Below the pieces are notes generated by a model. That model ran no database searches. It was not told where the DNA came from and was given only the letters and a program-made list of their open reading frames with translations. From positions 55,361,501 through 55,425,500 of the forward strand of contig CM068587.1 of assembly GCA_035048485.1 (NCBI GenBank): a DNA stretch of 64,000 bases, written 5' to 3'. The number at the start of each line of letters is the position of its first letter. Position 1 is the stretch's first letter. This stretch comes from Pteria penguin. Its lineage: Eukaryota > Mollusca > Bivalvia > Pterioida > Pteriidae. The position numbers and the translations under genes were made by a program. Of the stretch, positions 33,270 through 45,054 are shown piece after piece.

Positions 33270-33600
33270 AAAACAAATTCTAATGAAGGTCAAGGTCGCA
33301 AGGTCAAAAGTCATCGTATCATTTGAAAGTCTGGTAATAAAAACCTTATGTGTATAGTATCAAAGCCCTACCCCCATTATTATAAAGATATAGCCAAAAT
33401 TTAAGTTCTTTGAAAGTAGGTCAAGGTCAGAAGGTCAAAAGTCATGGCATACTATGAAAGCTCTGATCATGTTTATCCTCCCTTTAGTTGCTGAGATTTA
33501 GTTTCAACTGGGAACTTAACCTTTTGACGGAGAGACAGGTGGGCGGATGGACGGCCGTGCATCGTCTATTTATAGACCGGAAATGGTTTGCAATCCGGCC
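33270..33600 (+). mobile_element. Dispersed element with aaggtcaaaagtcat blocks
   Basis: The sequence aaggtc..aaggtcaaaagtcat occurs twice (33293-33313 and 33421-33444). It is followed by gacggagagacaggtgggcg and gatggacgg, then a 3' hairpin-like end (gaccggaaatgg / gcaatccggcc). Plan and motifs resemble the 9380-9815 element. Non-coding. Confidence 0.5.
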
Positions 33601-34574
33601 AAAAATCCTACTCATGTTTATTCCTCCATAAAAATAAACCCCTTGATAATTACTGCAGATGCAATGTGAACGGAAAACGAAACATTCTTTTAATATTTTA
33701 GATAAGCACCCAATATTCCAAAACAAGAAGCATGGCGTAATTTGGTTTGCCCTTGAAGTGTTTATTTTGCTGTCCTTATCTCTACCTATTTCGCAGGTAT
33801 CCAGTGAATTTAAGCTGTGTTTAAGCATTCTGCTGATTATTTCATTGTTAAGTCCCCGACGAATATTTAAATACAAACACTTCATAATTATGCTGCCTAC
33901 TTTATCACAAAGGTATCATCAATTACCAGCGATTACAGTCGAGTCCATAAAGATCACAGACTATTGGAATCACCCTGACCGATAAGGCAAACATTTATAC
34001 CAGTTTTGTTATAGCGCTCTCCATCTATGTTGTTGAAGACTTTTTGATCTAACAATTCTTCAAGAGGTTTTCAATTTCGAAAGAGAATCTTATCGAAATT
34101 TTGATGTTTTCTCTTTCCCCTATGATAAGCTTATTTCTTTGAAACCCAGTACTACCCTGTTTTATGAGGCGATTACCAAATTCTTTTATGTACAAAGCCT
34201 CGTAATTAATTGTTTTGTCGTTTGCTTAAACTGTTGAAAATTTTCAACACTCCATGCAATAAAAAGTGACAAACATAGCGAAAACATTGAAAGTCTAACA
34301 AAATAAAATGCCAACATGAATTAACCCTCCCTAACGCAGCCTATTGACGGTTTATTGTGACCTCTCGTGACCCCAAAACGCCGCCTGACACATAGATGGC
34401 GACACCCATATTGTTGATTTCGTTCCAAACCTGACAATTGTATTCAAGTGACAATCGGAATAACTATTGTGAGAAACACACTACATGTTATGTCACCGCT
34501 TTCTCTAACTTAATTCATATAATTGGTTTTGCATACAAAGGTGTCAGTCAAACAAAATGCATTTGTTTACATAC
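33601..34574. other. Unique DNA, no gene seen
   Basis: Overlapping frames on both strands at 33484-33985 (133 and 108 codons) have no known motif. One overlaps the dispersed element, so neither is called. Confidence 0.45.
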
Positions 34575-34915
34575 TGAAGGCATGTTAACAAACGCTCAGA
34601 TGATCACGACAAGTGACCTTGAGGTTTACCCCTCGGGATTTATCTGTTAAGTAAAATCCTATCTTTCTATCTTTTTGGGTTTTTTTTTAATAAAAATTGC
34701 CTAATGTGAGAAAAGAATCAAGACTGTTTTATCTACGTATGGTTCTCAGGGAATTCAACTGCTGACATTAATTCTCTTCTAATACAATTGATAATTTTAG
34801 CAAAATATGACAGAAAAGATGCTCTCTCGCTTATGATAAAACTCAAGTTATACCCCATACCATGAGGAACTTTCTGAAACCTCCACACTGCAAGGGACAA
34901 TTATGTAGAAGGTAT
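34575..34915 (+). repeat. Unclassified dispersed repeat, copy 2 of 3
   Basis: Same block order as 22220-22575: aaacgctcagatgatcacga, acccctcgggatttat, taagtaaaatcctatc, ttgcctaatgtgagaaaaga, and cataccatgaggaactttct. More diverged toward its right end. Confidence 0.7.
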
Positions 34916-35196
34916 ATGTAAAAAAAAATATTGGAAAATACTTAAAAAATGAAATAAAATTAAATAAAAACCTATGCAATATGAAGAACTGAGACATGCA
35001 GCGATTGCAGCTAATACTGTACAGCTAGCGAACTTTCTCCAGTATCGTATGTCCTTGACCCTGACTGTGACTTACATCCGTGGTCAATCTTAAAAACTTG
35101 GTCATTTCCGTAACCAATTGGATAACGTGAAAATCATACATTCTCGCTAATATGATCCAGTGGATTAAACTCTAAACAAAACCCGTTATATATATA

Positions 35197-35537
<341 letters not shown>

Positions 35538-36363
35538 CATGCTCGAAGTTCATTCTGCATTTTATTCTATGTCTTTTGCTATAAGGTTCACATAAATACA
35601 GTGTGTAGCAGCAATCGGTGAAGGACAAAGGATGTACTTTTACATATGATGATTAATTGATACACTGCTGGTAAGGCAGATGATATTTTTCTAATACTGG
35701 CATACTTATATCGATTGTTTGCAGACACAATGAAATAGCGGTGCTGATAATACTTTACTATTGACATCTAGGGCAGTCAAACTAATGAAGGCATTAACGT
35801 TAATGTTCGATTATATATACCTTTTCTTTAGTGTTTTACCAAAGTTCTAAAAGCATTGATGAGGAAAGTGTGACCGTCTGGGATAAAGTGTATTGAAGCT
35901 GAAATTGTCATACATACTCAAATCCCTATTGTTTTGTTATCAATTATAAATCAAAACTTATTAAGGAAGCGCATTGCTGTGTGTTGACATATAATTTTCT
36001 TTTGATGACATTATGTTTCTTGCCAAAGTATACTTGTATGTTATTATCACCTTTTTCTAAATTTTTTTTTTCAGAGAGATGGTCTGACAAAGTTTACGAG
36101 AATCTTATGTTTTTGTGTGTAGAGATATGCCTCCTGGGTAGCTCATATCAAAAATTAAGAGAAGAAATTTTAAAATTCTCTTCCATAACTGGATGACCGT
36201 AAGGTCATTGATGGATTGATTGTAATTGATTTTCTTAATTGATATACTGCTATCGATCCCGGTTCCCGGTATATGCCCGATATGCCATAAAACCTTCAGC
36301 AAGTTCACTAGCACATATGTCCATCTGTCCTGATAGGGCATCGAACCCTTATTAGTGGTGAGA
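35538..36363. other. Unique DNA, no gene seen
   Basis: Only small overlapping frames near 35981-36341 with no recognisable similarity. Confidence 0.5.
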
Positions 36364-36560
36364 TATATTGATTATTATTTTACGTCACTCCACTTTCAAT
36401 TCACATATATGGTGACAGCATTTTGCCTGAAGCATTGCATAGAAATCTATACCTTTGCTACCCGAAGCAGTGAGAGATCATTAATGTGCCACGCCTACCT
36501 CGCTTTTTACTGTCTCATCCGAAAAGACAGGACAGCGGTGTGTCCAGTGGTGAGTGACTT
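36364..36560 (-). mobile_element. Family A SINE lacking its tRNA head, minus strand
   Basis: From left to right: tail (attgattattattttacgtc), atatatggtgacagca, tttgctacccgaagcagtga, tgtctcatccgaaaagacag and gacagcggtgtgtcca, all matching a minus-strand SINE. Where the tRNA head should follow, sequence passes instead into the degenerate array at 36561. Confidence 0.75.
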
Positions 36561-37235
36561 CTATGGTTTCCAACATAGCACTTAGTCTCACCCGCTAACA
36601 TTTTCCCCAAAGATGTAAGGCCAAGGTGGGTTTAAGTATAGTGTATTAAATCAAACGGCTACCCAGTTCTGAGAGATGTGAGGCTTCAGTGGGTTGCAGT
36701 ATAACCCTTCATCTCACTCGGCCATTGAATGAGAAACTGCAGTGTATAACAGTACAGCACTTTATCTCTCTCGGCCACAGTATACCCGAGATGAGATGCC
36801 GCCATGGGTCTCAGCATTGCACGCTCTCTCGCTAGGGCTCCGAGCGTCGCTGATGAGAGGAAACAGTGGGCTTTAACATGGCACTTTATCTCATTCGGCC
36901 ACAGCATGCCCGAGATGAGATCCCACTGAGGGTTTCAGCATATCACGCTCTCTCGCTAGGGCTCCGAGCGTCAGTGATGAGAGGAAACAGAAGGCTTTCA
37001 GCATGGCTATCTCACTCGGCCACCGAATTTCCAGAGATGAAATGTTGCAGTGAATTCAAGCGTGCCACGTTATCTCATTCGGCTTTAGAGTTCCCGGAGG
37101 TGAGATGCTACAGAAGGTTCTAGTATAGTACTTTATCTCAGACGGCCACCGCGTACTTCAGTGGCTTCCAGCATAATATTTTGCGCATTTTGTCTCACTC
37201 GGCCACCTAGTTCCTAGAGATGAGACGCCACGAAG
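36561..37235 (+). repeat. Degenerate repeat region (ctcactcggccac units)
   Basis: About ten irregular units containing tttatctcactcggccac and gagatgagatgc, spaced roughly 55-70 bp. Two longer blocks (about 36760-36870 and 36885-36995) share the closing segment cgctctctcgctagggctcc. It starts at the SINE boundary. Old array; several short frames cross it without meaning. Confidence 0.7.
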
Positions 37236-38289
37236 AGTGGCATCGCCTATAACTTACATCACCGTCCACGCCATTATACACGTGACGATCTGCGAGATGT
37301 TCAGTCCGTCTGTGTTACGCATTTTCCCTTATTTACATGTGCATATTTATGACAGGTTTTACATTGGCGTCGATTTTCTAACTTTTCATAAGAAAAAGAA
37401 AATGATCACATATATATATTTTTTTCTAAATGTTTCACCTCGAAAAACATAAATGATTTATATATCAGACTTTTCTTGTGTCTCGACCTATTTTTTTTAA
37501 AATACGAATAATATATATATATAGCATTTAATGACTCTATTCATCATTTACCTTTGTTATTCATAATAGGAAAGTATAGACACAGAGCAAATAGAAAATG
37601 ATTAAGTTAAGTAACACATGTACTTATCTAATTAATATATCTGTTGACAGATCTATCTACACGGTGGTGGTGGGGAAGCCACAGACAGTTATTCCCATCC
37701 TCTTTCAATGGAAAATTTAAGCAAACAGGTCATTTTTCACTATTTTTGAATTTGAAACCCATACTCCCTACTCTTTCCCTTGTAAACTTTTTAGCACCAA
37801 AGGATCAACGATCCTGGACTCCCTTTAGGTTTTTGTTAAAATCGCCGGATCCGCCCTCTGTAGAGTATCTCGGTCTCTCCGTCCTTATACATAATTAGTT
37901 CATCTATAGCACGCGCTGGGCTCTCTTAAGGATTCCTTTTCAGGAAATAGAGCGATGCAGAGAAGCTTAAAGTACATTGTGTATAGCTCTTAAAATAATT
38001 TTCGAGATGATCACATACGTCATTATCTCTTGATTGTTATTGGACTGCCTATCTATCCATTAGTAATAAACATAGACGGCATTCTTCAAAGTGTTAGTGT
38101 TTTATCGTGTCATGAAAATGCTTTTGTTCGTAGATAAGTAAAATATATATCTAGATGTCGCATGATCACCTCCCGATCCCATGACTTCTTCTAGAGTACA
38201 TATTGCATGCATTATTAAACGATATTGGTTTGTTTTACAAAAGATCAATAATCAAATTTATACTTTTTTAAACTTTTTTTTCCGAGAAA
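37236..38289. other. Unique AT-rich DNA, no gene seen
   Basis: The frame at 37644-37898 has no recognisable domain. No arrays. Confidence 0.5.
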
Positions 38290-38345
38290 TTTAGTTGGTT
38301 GGTTGATTGGTGTTTTATGTCGCTATCGTCAATGTTTCTATCACG
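38290..38345 (-). mobile_element. Truncated SINE tail
   Basis: ggttggttgattggtgtttt and atgtcgctatcgtcaatgtt look like the reversed tail and end of a SINE body. The 21-bp array follows directly. Confidence 0.4.
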
Positions 38346-38750
38346 AGAAGGAAGCAGGGGGTCACCAAACTGAAGAAGCAGGAAGTCACCAAAATGAAGA
38401 AGCAGGAGATCACCAAACTGAAGGATGAGGTAACTAAACTGAAGCAGGAGGTAACCAAACTGAAGCAGGAGGTAACCAAACTGAAGCACGAGGTCACCAA
38501 ACTGAAGCAGGAGGTAACCAAACTGAAGCACGAGGTAACCAAACTGAAGCAGGCGGTCACCATACTGAAGCACGAGGTAACCAAACTGAAGCACGAGAGT
38601 AACCAAACTGAAGCACGAGGTCACCAAACTGAAGCACGAGGTCACCAAACTGAAGCAGGAGTTAGCCAACCTCCTAAACATAGTGCTACAAGCCAAGAAT
38701 TAAAAATTGAAAACTTCTGTTTTTCATGTTTTGTAACGGTTGATAAATAA
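38307..38750 (+). other. Cryptic frame: 21-bp repeat translating as coiled-coil heptads
   Basis: About 13-14 units of roughly 21 bp (accaaactgaagcaggaggt plus a) run from 38361 to 38655. In one frame they read VTKLKQE or VTKLKHE, a textbook heptad with V and L at a and d positions and charged residues elsewhere, for about 85 residues. A one-base insertion near 38597 (cacgagagtaacc) shifts the rest to HQTEARG, and the frame closes after 147 codons. The ATG lies in SINE-like sequence, which argues against a real start. If spliced into a transcript it could form a long parallel coiled coil, but I treat it as a minisatellite. Confidence 0.35.
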
Positions 38751-38790
38751 GAAAATAGCTGAAAATAGGAGATAATAAGGTCAATTAATT

Positions 38791-39402
38791 AGTGGCAATT
38801 AGTTTACAGATATTTAGTATTATTGAATCAAATGAAATATACAGAGTACTTTTTAAGTTCTTTATTGATTTAAAAACAAATGCTGCTAAAAGTTTTCTTT
38901 TGCTACTTTCTCTCTTCCTTCGTCCACTACCAACATATCTTCCCAAGAATGGTTGTCCTTGATGAAATGCAATCTGGATCGAAGGGCAAGGTAAAGCCAT
39001 TTCCAAGGCATCAGTTCTTTTTACATGTAATCATGTCTTCCCCTGTCCTTTCTCCAAAAACCGAGATCTATAAACGGGAATTCATCTTGGTCATCCAGTG
39101 GCAATTAGTTTACAGATATTTAGTATTATTGAATCAAATGAAATATATAGAGTACTTTTTAAGTTCTTTATTGATTTAAAAACAAATGCTGCTAAAAGTT
39201 TTCTTTTGCTACTTTCTCTCTTCCTTCGTCCACTACCAACATATCTTCCCAAGAATGGTTGTCCTTGATGAAATGCAATCTGGATCGAAGGGCAAGGTAA
39301 AGCCATTTCCAAGGCATCAGTTCTTTTTACATGTAATCATGTCTTCCCCTGTCCTTTCTCCAAAAACCGAGATCTATAAACGGGAATTCATCTTGGTCAT
39401 CC
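38791..39402. repeat. 306-bp tandem duplication
   Basis: 38791-39096 and 39097-39402 are almost identical; I saw one difference (atatacagag against atatatagag). The three bases agt occur at both breakpoints (38791 and 39403). Duplicated open frames of 73 codons on the minus strand differ only at the last residue and have no known domain. On the minus strand a frame at about 39327-39431 ends QDEFPFIDLGFWRKDRGRHD then YM and a stop. That looks protein-like but is too short to call. Confidence 0.93.
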
Positions 39403-39485
39403 AGTCTGCCATGGCCAAGAGAAGATATGGGAGTACATAATGTCACGTGCTATCCGGATTCCAGCTGTAATACAGCGAGACAAAT

Positions 39486-39802
39486 AATATCAGTGGCGTA
39501 GCTCGGCAGTGAAAAGGGGGAGGGGGCACAACTTTCCAAAAGTGAAAAGCAAGGCAAAAAAAAAAAAAAAAGTCCCCGGCGGCAACATAGTTCGAAAAAG
39601 CTATTTTTAGCACGAAGGTCACAGTGAAGGTCTCAAGGTCATTGACATTGTCTGGTGTCAATTGAAAGGGCTTCATTAGTGGAGTATGCATGCCAAATAT
39701 GAAGTCTATCTTTTATGGTTCAAGAGTTATGGCGAAGGTTTACAACAGCCACCAGACAGGACAAAAACAATATGCCCCAGATCTTTCGATCCGGCGCATA
39801 AA
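39486..39802 (+). mobile_element. Dispersed 'gcccccgg' element, second copy
   Basis: The left part (39492-39560) has the cagtggcgtagctcgg end and a poly-A run. From 39570 the blocks ggcggcaacatagttcgaaa, ttatttttagcacgaaggtc, attgaaagggcttcatta and aggacaaaaacaatatgccc match the 9380-9815 element in order. It closes with gatccggcgcata. Half the length of the first copy because the internal duplication is absent. Confidence 0.65.
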
Positions 39803-40055
39803 AAACTTCAGTTTGAATTTATTCCAATTTCTTAGTGGCTACTATGGCTACAAATCAGCAACAAAATATGTTACAGTGTGGTTATTTTTTATTTCACACT
39901 TTTATGCACAAGTTAATTGGGTGGTATGCACATTAAAGGTCCGTGGCTGCTCATCATGTTACAATGTTCACACTTTAATGCTTTCCAAAGAAAGATTCAC
40001 GGTGCTCGTTCTTGCTGACGATTTATCTTGCAATTTGAATGTCAATGTTATCAGC
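39803..40055. other. Spacer, no gene seen
   Basis: A plus frame begins upstream and runs through here into the SINE head, so it is chimeric with repeats and not called. Confidence 0.5.
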
Positions 40056-40170
40056 CAGAGTCTCATCCGAAAGACAGAGCACCGGTATGCCCCCGACGGG
40101 TGTCGAACCCGGACCTCTTGGTCACAAGTTGAACTACTCAGCTCATCCACTGGGCTACACCTGCTTATAT
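40056..40170 (-). mobile_element. SINE tRNA-like head, minus strand
   Basis: On the minus strand it reads aggtgtagcccagtggatga, then ccaagaggtccgggttcgac and acccgtcggg, giving clear A and B boxes. The start of the SINE body (gtctttcggatgagactctg) follows. The 3' body and tail are missing. Not a tRNA gene: the anticodon arm is not intact and the body follows directly. Confidence 0.75.
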
Positions 40171-42822
40171 CTTTCAGATAAGAGCAAACTATAATAATGT
40201 GACTCTATTGCATAATCTCGGACTTGTATAATATCATTCAAAACATAATAAATACTTACAATGAATGACATCACACTAATGCATAAGCTGAAACTGAAAG
40301 ATATTTTGTTGGTGAAACTTTCTATTCTTGCAACATGTTGCGAAATCAGGATACATCAACAGCCAATAAAACAGAAAACCTTATATGTAATTTTGTAGTT
40401 ACGGATTAAAAATCAAACATTAAAAATATAAAAGAAAATAAATTTACTTCGCTTAAAATGCCTTATTTAAGTTTATTTAAACTTTAAATATTACCCTAAA
40501 AGTGGGGGGGGGGGGGGGGGGGGGGGGGGCATAAACATGGTAAAAACAGGGTCGGTCGTGTTATAGGAAACACAATTTTTCAGGCCTTGTCTACACGGAC
40601 ACCGTATTTCATTACTGAGAAGCCAAAGAAAGATAACTCTATATGGAAGTTATGATTTGAGGTTAACCTCAGCAGTACAGCGTGCGTGTATCGTGGTATT
40701 TCTGAAATCTGTATACTTTATTGCGTACTATAATCTGATTCCTCTAACCAGCCAGCGTACAATACAGCCCGTGTCGGAAATTCAACAACATTTCTCCAGT
40801 ACAATACAACCCGTGTCGGAAAACCAGCAACACTTCGTCGGACGTTATCGGAAGTGCATCAACTAATGATGCTCAACGGGCTGCGCAAGTCACCACAATT
40901 AAGTGGCGCCTTTGTCAGGGTGTAACGAGGTCACTGCTAAAGAGATGGGGTATTTGGTTCTAGGGTTATGGTTAAAGGATGGTCCCCATAACAATGTAGT
41001 AAAATTCTACGTAGATGTTTTCAAAACAGATTGAAATATTTTGTCAACAAGGTGTACATGCATTGATCAAAGCAGTCGTTCCCATTTTCCGTCTAAAAGT
41101 AGTGGCGCAGCCACGAGGGTGGGATGAGAGGGGGTTAAGGTGATTCAATAATATAAAAAAAGACCTTAAGGAAGCAAAGTCTTTAATTATGAGATCTGTT
41201 ATAAACCCTATCAAACAGAAAACGATCTTGGAATTCTTCTCTGAAAAGTCTTCCTCGACAGAATGGACTATTTTGTTTCCCATTACTGCTCAGCAGAAGT
41301 CTGCACGCTTACAGTCAAAAGTACAAATAAGTATTAATAACAACAACATCAACATAAAATTGAAAAAGTATGTATAAAAGCAACAAAACACATAAGGGGT
41401 TATGAAAGAACAACAATTGGCTATTGAACTCCAGAAATAGTCTTCATGCATTTAACTTCCCCTGTACACCGACTCGATCGGATCGCACCTCGTTATCGGG
41501 TCGTCATCTTTTCGCCTTTTACACCCTTTTCCGATAACCATCTCTCGTTTTCTTTTAATGACGGACTCTAACTCGTTAGGGGTTGTAACAAAAAACAGCA
41601 GATTCACGTCAAGAATAACTTGGGGGTCGCGACATTACGACATTAAACTTCAATCATGTCATACTGACGACATTTGTCAATTTCTCGGTGAAGACGAGCG
41701 GAAAACGACAAATAATCGCAAGAAAGTCAGCATATATTCGACATTATTAAATCGACATTGATTGAACAGTTTTCTTTTCCTGTTCAGAATCTTTTCAGTG
41801 CTTTTATATGTAAAAGTACAGTCTATTTGTTTGTTACGTATTTAGTATGATTGAGATTTGAGATAAGTAAGTCTGTTTTCCTTCTTCAGAGAATTTGTCA
41901 TATATAAATGAGGGTCTGTGTTTAATGTTAAATTTCACTTACCGAAAAAAAAAAAAATAATGGTGGAGACTCGTAAATAACTTTTCGAATACAACTACTC
42001 GAACAAAGCTTACTGCTGAGCATTTTTTGAATAATGGGTTTAGATGAAATTATATTTTTTTCCTACAATGGATTTGATTTACATAAAGCAGTCAACAATT
42101 GAAGGCGAAAATGAATTGAATTCATGGCACGCAGTCTATTTGAATCCGACTTTAACACTTTCTGTGCTAAATCAAATCAAAAGTCGTGAAAGAACAGTTA
42201 TAAAGTCGCGTCCAAACAAAGGATTCCTCGACGTCCAACTGGCCTGTATATTGGGTATCCATTCAAGCAACGCCATCTGGTGGAGGAAATTTTCTCAGGA
42301 ACGCGGATAAATTCCGTGGGAGAATCCATGCCCTCACCTGTAGAATGCTGTGGAATGTGAAAAGAGACTTGTTTCCTCGATGATTCTTTATTTGACAATG
42401 AATGTCAATGCGGTTATTGGGCATTGTTACACAGCATCTTTTTCCCGTTATTAGGCAGGGGAGGACACCGCTTGCTGGCCATTATTAATCAGGAACGCCA
42501 TGGTGAGATGGCCGTGAAAAATAAGGCAATTTGAATCTGCGCTTAAAGAACAATGGCACTTAGTTGACATTGAAATTGTGGATAGCTATTTCCTATTATA
42601 AAGTCAAATAGAGAGAATGACGGATACTCACTATTAAGGCAATGGTTTATTAGGAAACAGGGCTATATATAATCGTTTTTACTATGCTTTTCTAGTTTAA
42701 ACTAGTCTGAAAGAGTTTAAGTAGTTTTGATTTTGTGGTAGTGTTGTTAAAACTGACTTAGGAGCTTGTTTTGATTTTAATGTTGTTGAGTGTTAAATAT
42801 AAGAATATGACTTATTTACTCC
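40171..42822. other. Unique DNA with small repeats, no gene seen
   Basis: Contains a 26-base G run at 40504-40529, and a two-unit repeat of gtacaatacarcccgtgtcg at about 40757-40840. A tcgac/cgaca-rich block lies at 41480-41760 with a 67-codon frame of no known similarity. The frame at 42044-42310 also lacks a recognisable domain. Confidence 0.5.
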
Positions 42823-44838
42823 AGGAGGAGGTGATGAGAAATAAAGAGGATGCATGGAATAAAATAGAACCCCGAGAGGAGGTGATGAGAAATAAAGAGG
42901 ATGTATGGAATAAAATAGAACCCCGAGAGGAGGTGATGAGAAATAAAGAGGATGCGTGGAATAAAATAGAACCCCGAGAGGAGGTGATGAGAAATACAGA
43001 GGATGCTTGGGATAAAATAGAACCCCGAGAGGAGGTGATGAGAAATAAAGAGGATGCATGGAATGATATAGAACCTCGAGAGGAGGTGATGAGAAATAAA
43101 GAGGATGTATGGAATAAAACAGAACCCCGAGAGGAGGTGATGAGAAATAAAGGGGATGCGTGGAATAAAATAGAACCCCGAGAGGAGGTGATGAGAAATA
43201 AAGAGGATGCATGGAATAAAACAGAACCCCGAGAGGAGGTGATGAGAAATAAAGAGGATGCGTGGAATAAAATAGAACCCCGAGAGGAGGTGATGAGAAA
43301 TACAGAGGATGCATGGAATAAAATAGAACCCCGAGAGGAGGTTATGAGAAATACAGAGGATGCGTGGGATTAAAAAGAACTGAGAGGAGGTGATGAGAAA
43401 TAAATGGAATGCATGGAATGATACAGAACCCCGAGAAGAAGTGATAAGAAATAAAGAGGATGCATGAGATAAAATATAACTCCGAGAGGAGGTGATGAGA
43501 AATAAAGAGGATGCGTGGAATAAAACCCCGAGAGGAGGTGATGAGAAATACAGAGGATGCGTGGAATAAAATAGAACCAGGAGAGGAGGTGATGAGAAAT
43601 AAAGAGGATGCGTGGAATAAAATAGAACCCCGAGAGGAGTGATGAGAAATAAAGAGGATGCGTGGAATAAAATAGAAACCCGAGAGAAGGTGATGAGAAA
43701 TAAAGAGAATGCATGGGATGAAATATAACTCCGAGAGGAGGTGATGAGAAATAAAGAGGATGCGTTGGATAAAAAAGAACCCCGAGAGGAGGTGATGAGA
43801 AATACAGAGGATGCGTGGAATAAAATAGAACCCCGAGAGGAGGTGATGAGAAATAAAGAGGATGCGTGGAATAAAATAGAATCCCGAGAGGAGGTGATGA
43901 GAAATACAGAGGATGCGTGGGATAATATAGAACCCCGAGAGGAGGTGATGAGAAATAAAGAGGACACATGGGATAAAATAGAACCCCGGGTGAGGTGCTA
44001 AAAATGAAGAGGATGCATGGAATGAAATAGAGCCCCGAGAAGAAGTGATAAGAAATAAAGAGGATGCGTTGGATAAAATAGAACCCCGAGAGGAGGTGAT
44101 GAGAAATGAAGAGGATGCATGGAATAAAACAGAACCCCGAGAGGAGGTGATGAAAAATAAAGAGGACGCATGGGATAAAATAGAACCCCGAGAGGAGGTG
44201 ATAAGAAATAAAGAGGATGCGTTGGATAAAACAGAACCCCGAGAGGAGGTGATGAGAAATAAAGAGGATGCATGGAATAAAACAGAACCCCGAGAGGAGG
44301 TGATGAGAAATAAAGAGGATGCATGGGATAAAATAGAACCCCGAGAGGAGGTGATGAGAAATAAAGAGGATGTATGGAATAAAAAAGAACCCCGAGAGGA
44401 GGTGATGAGAAATAAAGAGGATGCATGGAATGAAATAGAACCCCGAGAGGAAGTGATGAGAAATAAAGAGGACGCATGGGATAAAATAGAATCCCGAAAG
44501 GAGGTGATGAGAAATAAAGAGGATGCATGGAATAAAACAGAACCCCGAGAGGAGGTGATGAGAAATAAAGAGGATGCGTGGAATAAAACCCCGAGAGGAG
44601 GTGATGAGAAATACAGAGGATGTATGGAATAAAATAGAACCCTGAGAGGAGGTGATGAGAAATAAAGAGGATGCATGGAATGAAATAGAACCCCGAGAGG
44701 AGGTGATGAGAAATAAAGAGTATGTATGGAATAAAATAGAACCCCGAGAGGAGGTGATGAGAAATAAAGAGGATGCATGGAATAAAACAGAACCCCGAGA
44801 GGAGGTGATGAGAAATAAAGAGGATGCATGGAATGAAA
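42823..44838 (+). repeat. 51-bp minisatellite, about 39 units, 17-residue translated repeat
   Basis: Each unit is gaggaggtgatgagaaataa plus agaggatgcatggaataaa and atagaaccccga. In one plus frame it reads EEVMRNKEDAWNKIEPR. Frames of 200 (42771-43373), 86, 195 and 84 codons are open, interrupted between 43370 and 43740 and at a few single-base changes. Another minus frame stays open for 495 codons because the units lack stops there. Substitutions include silent (gca/gcg) and replacing (aaa/aca, ata/aca) changes without clear bias. No signal peptide or flanking exon was recognised. Best read as a minisatellite; an acidic-basic repeat protein cannot be excluded without RNA data. Confidence 0.9.
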
Positions 44839-45054
44839 TCTATAATTCCAGGGGATTTAGAGTGCAAGGTCCACTGCCCCGTTTTCATCCGAACATCCCA
44901 TCTTAATCATCCTTTTATTTTTCATTTGCAGATGCCTAATTGTAAAATTAAGGCCAGCCACTGATCTTAACTGAAATGTGGTTCCTCTTTGTTTTGTTTT
45001 GTTTTAGCTTTTTGAGTTACAACATCTAGTAGGATGGTTTCAAATTCAGTAGTG

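Noticed and set aside
33484..33985. Overlapping frames of 133 (minus) and 108 (plus) codons
   Set aside because: They overlap antisense and one crosses a dispersed repeat. No motif recognised in either.
40056..40170. Functional tRNA gene on the minus strand
   Set aside because: SINE body sequence continues from the tRNA-like head, and the anticodon arm is not intact.
39690..40181. Plus frame of 163 codons
   Set aside because: It joins the end of a dispersed element to unique sequence and a SINE head; chimeric with repeats at both ends.
43342..44829. Minus-strand open frame of 495 codons
   Set aside because: It slides between repeat frames of the 51-bp array through indels; it reflects lack of stops in the unit.
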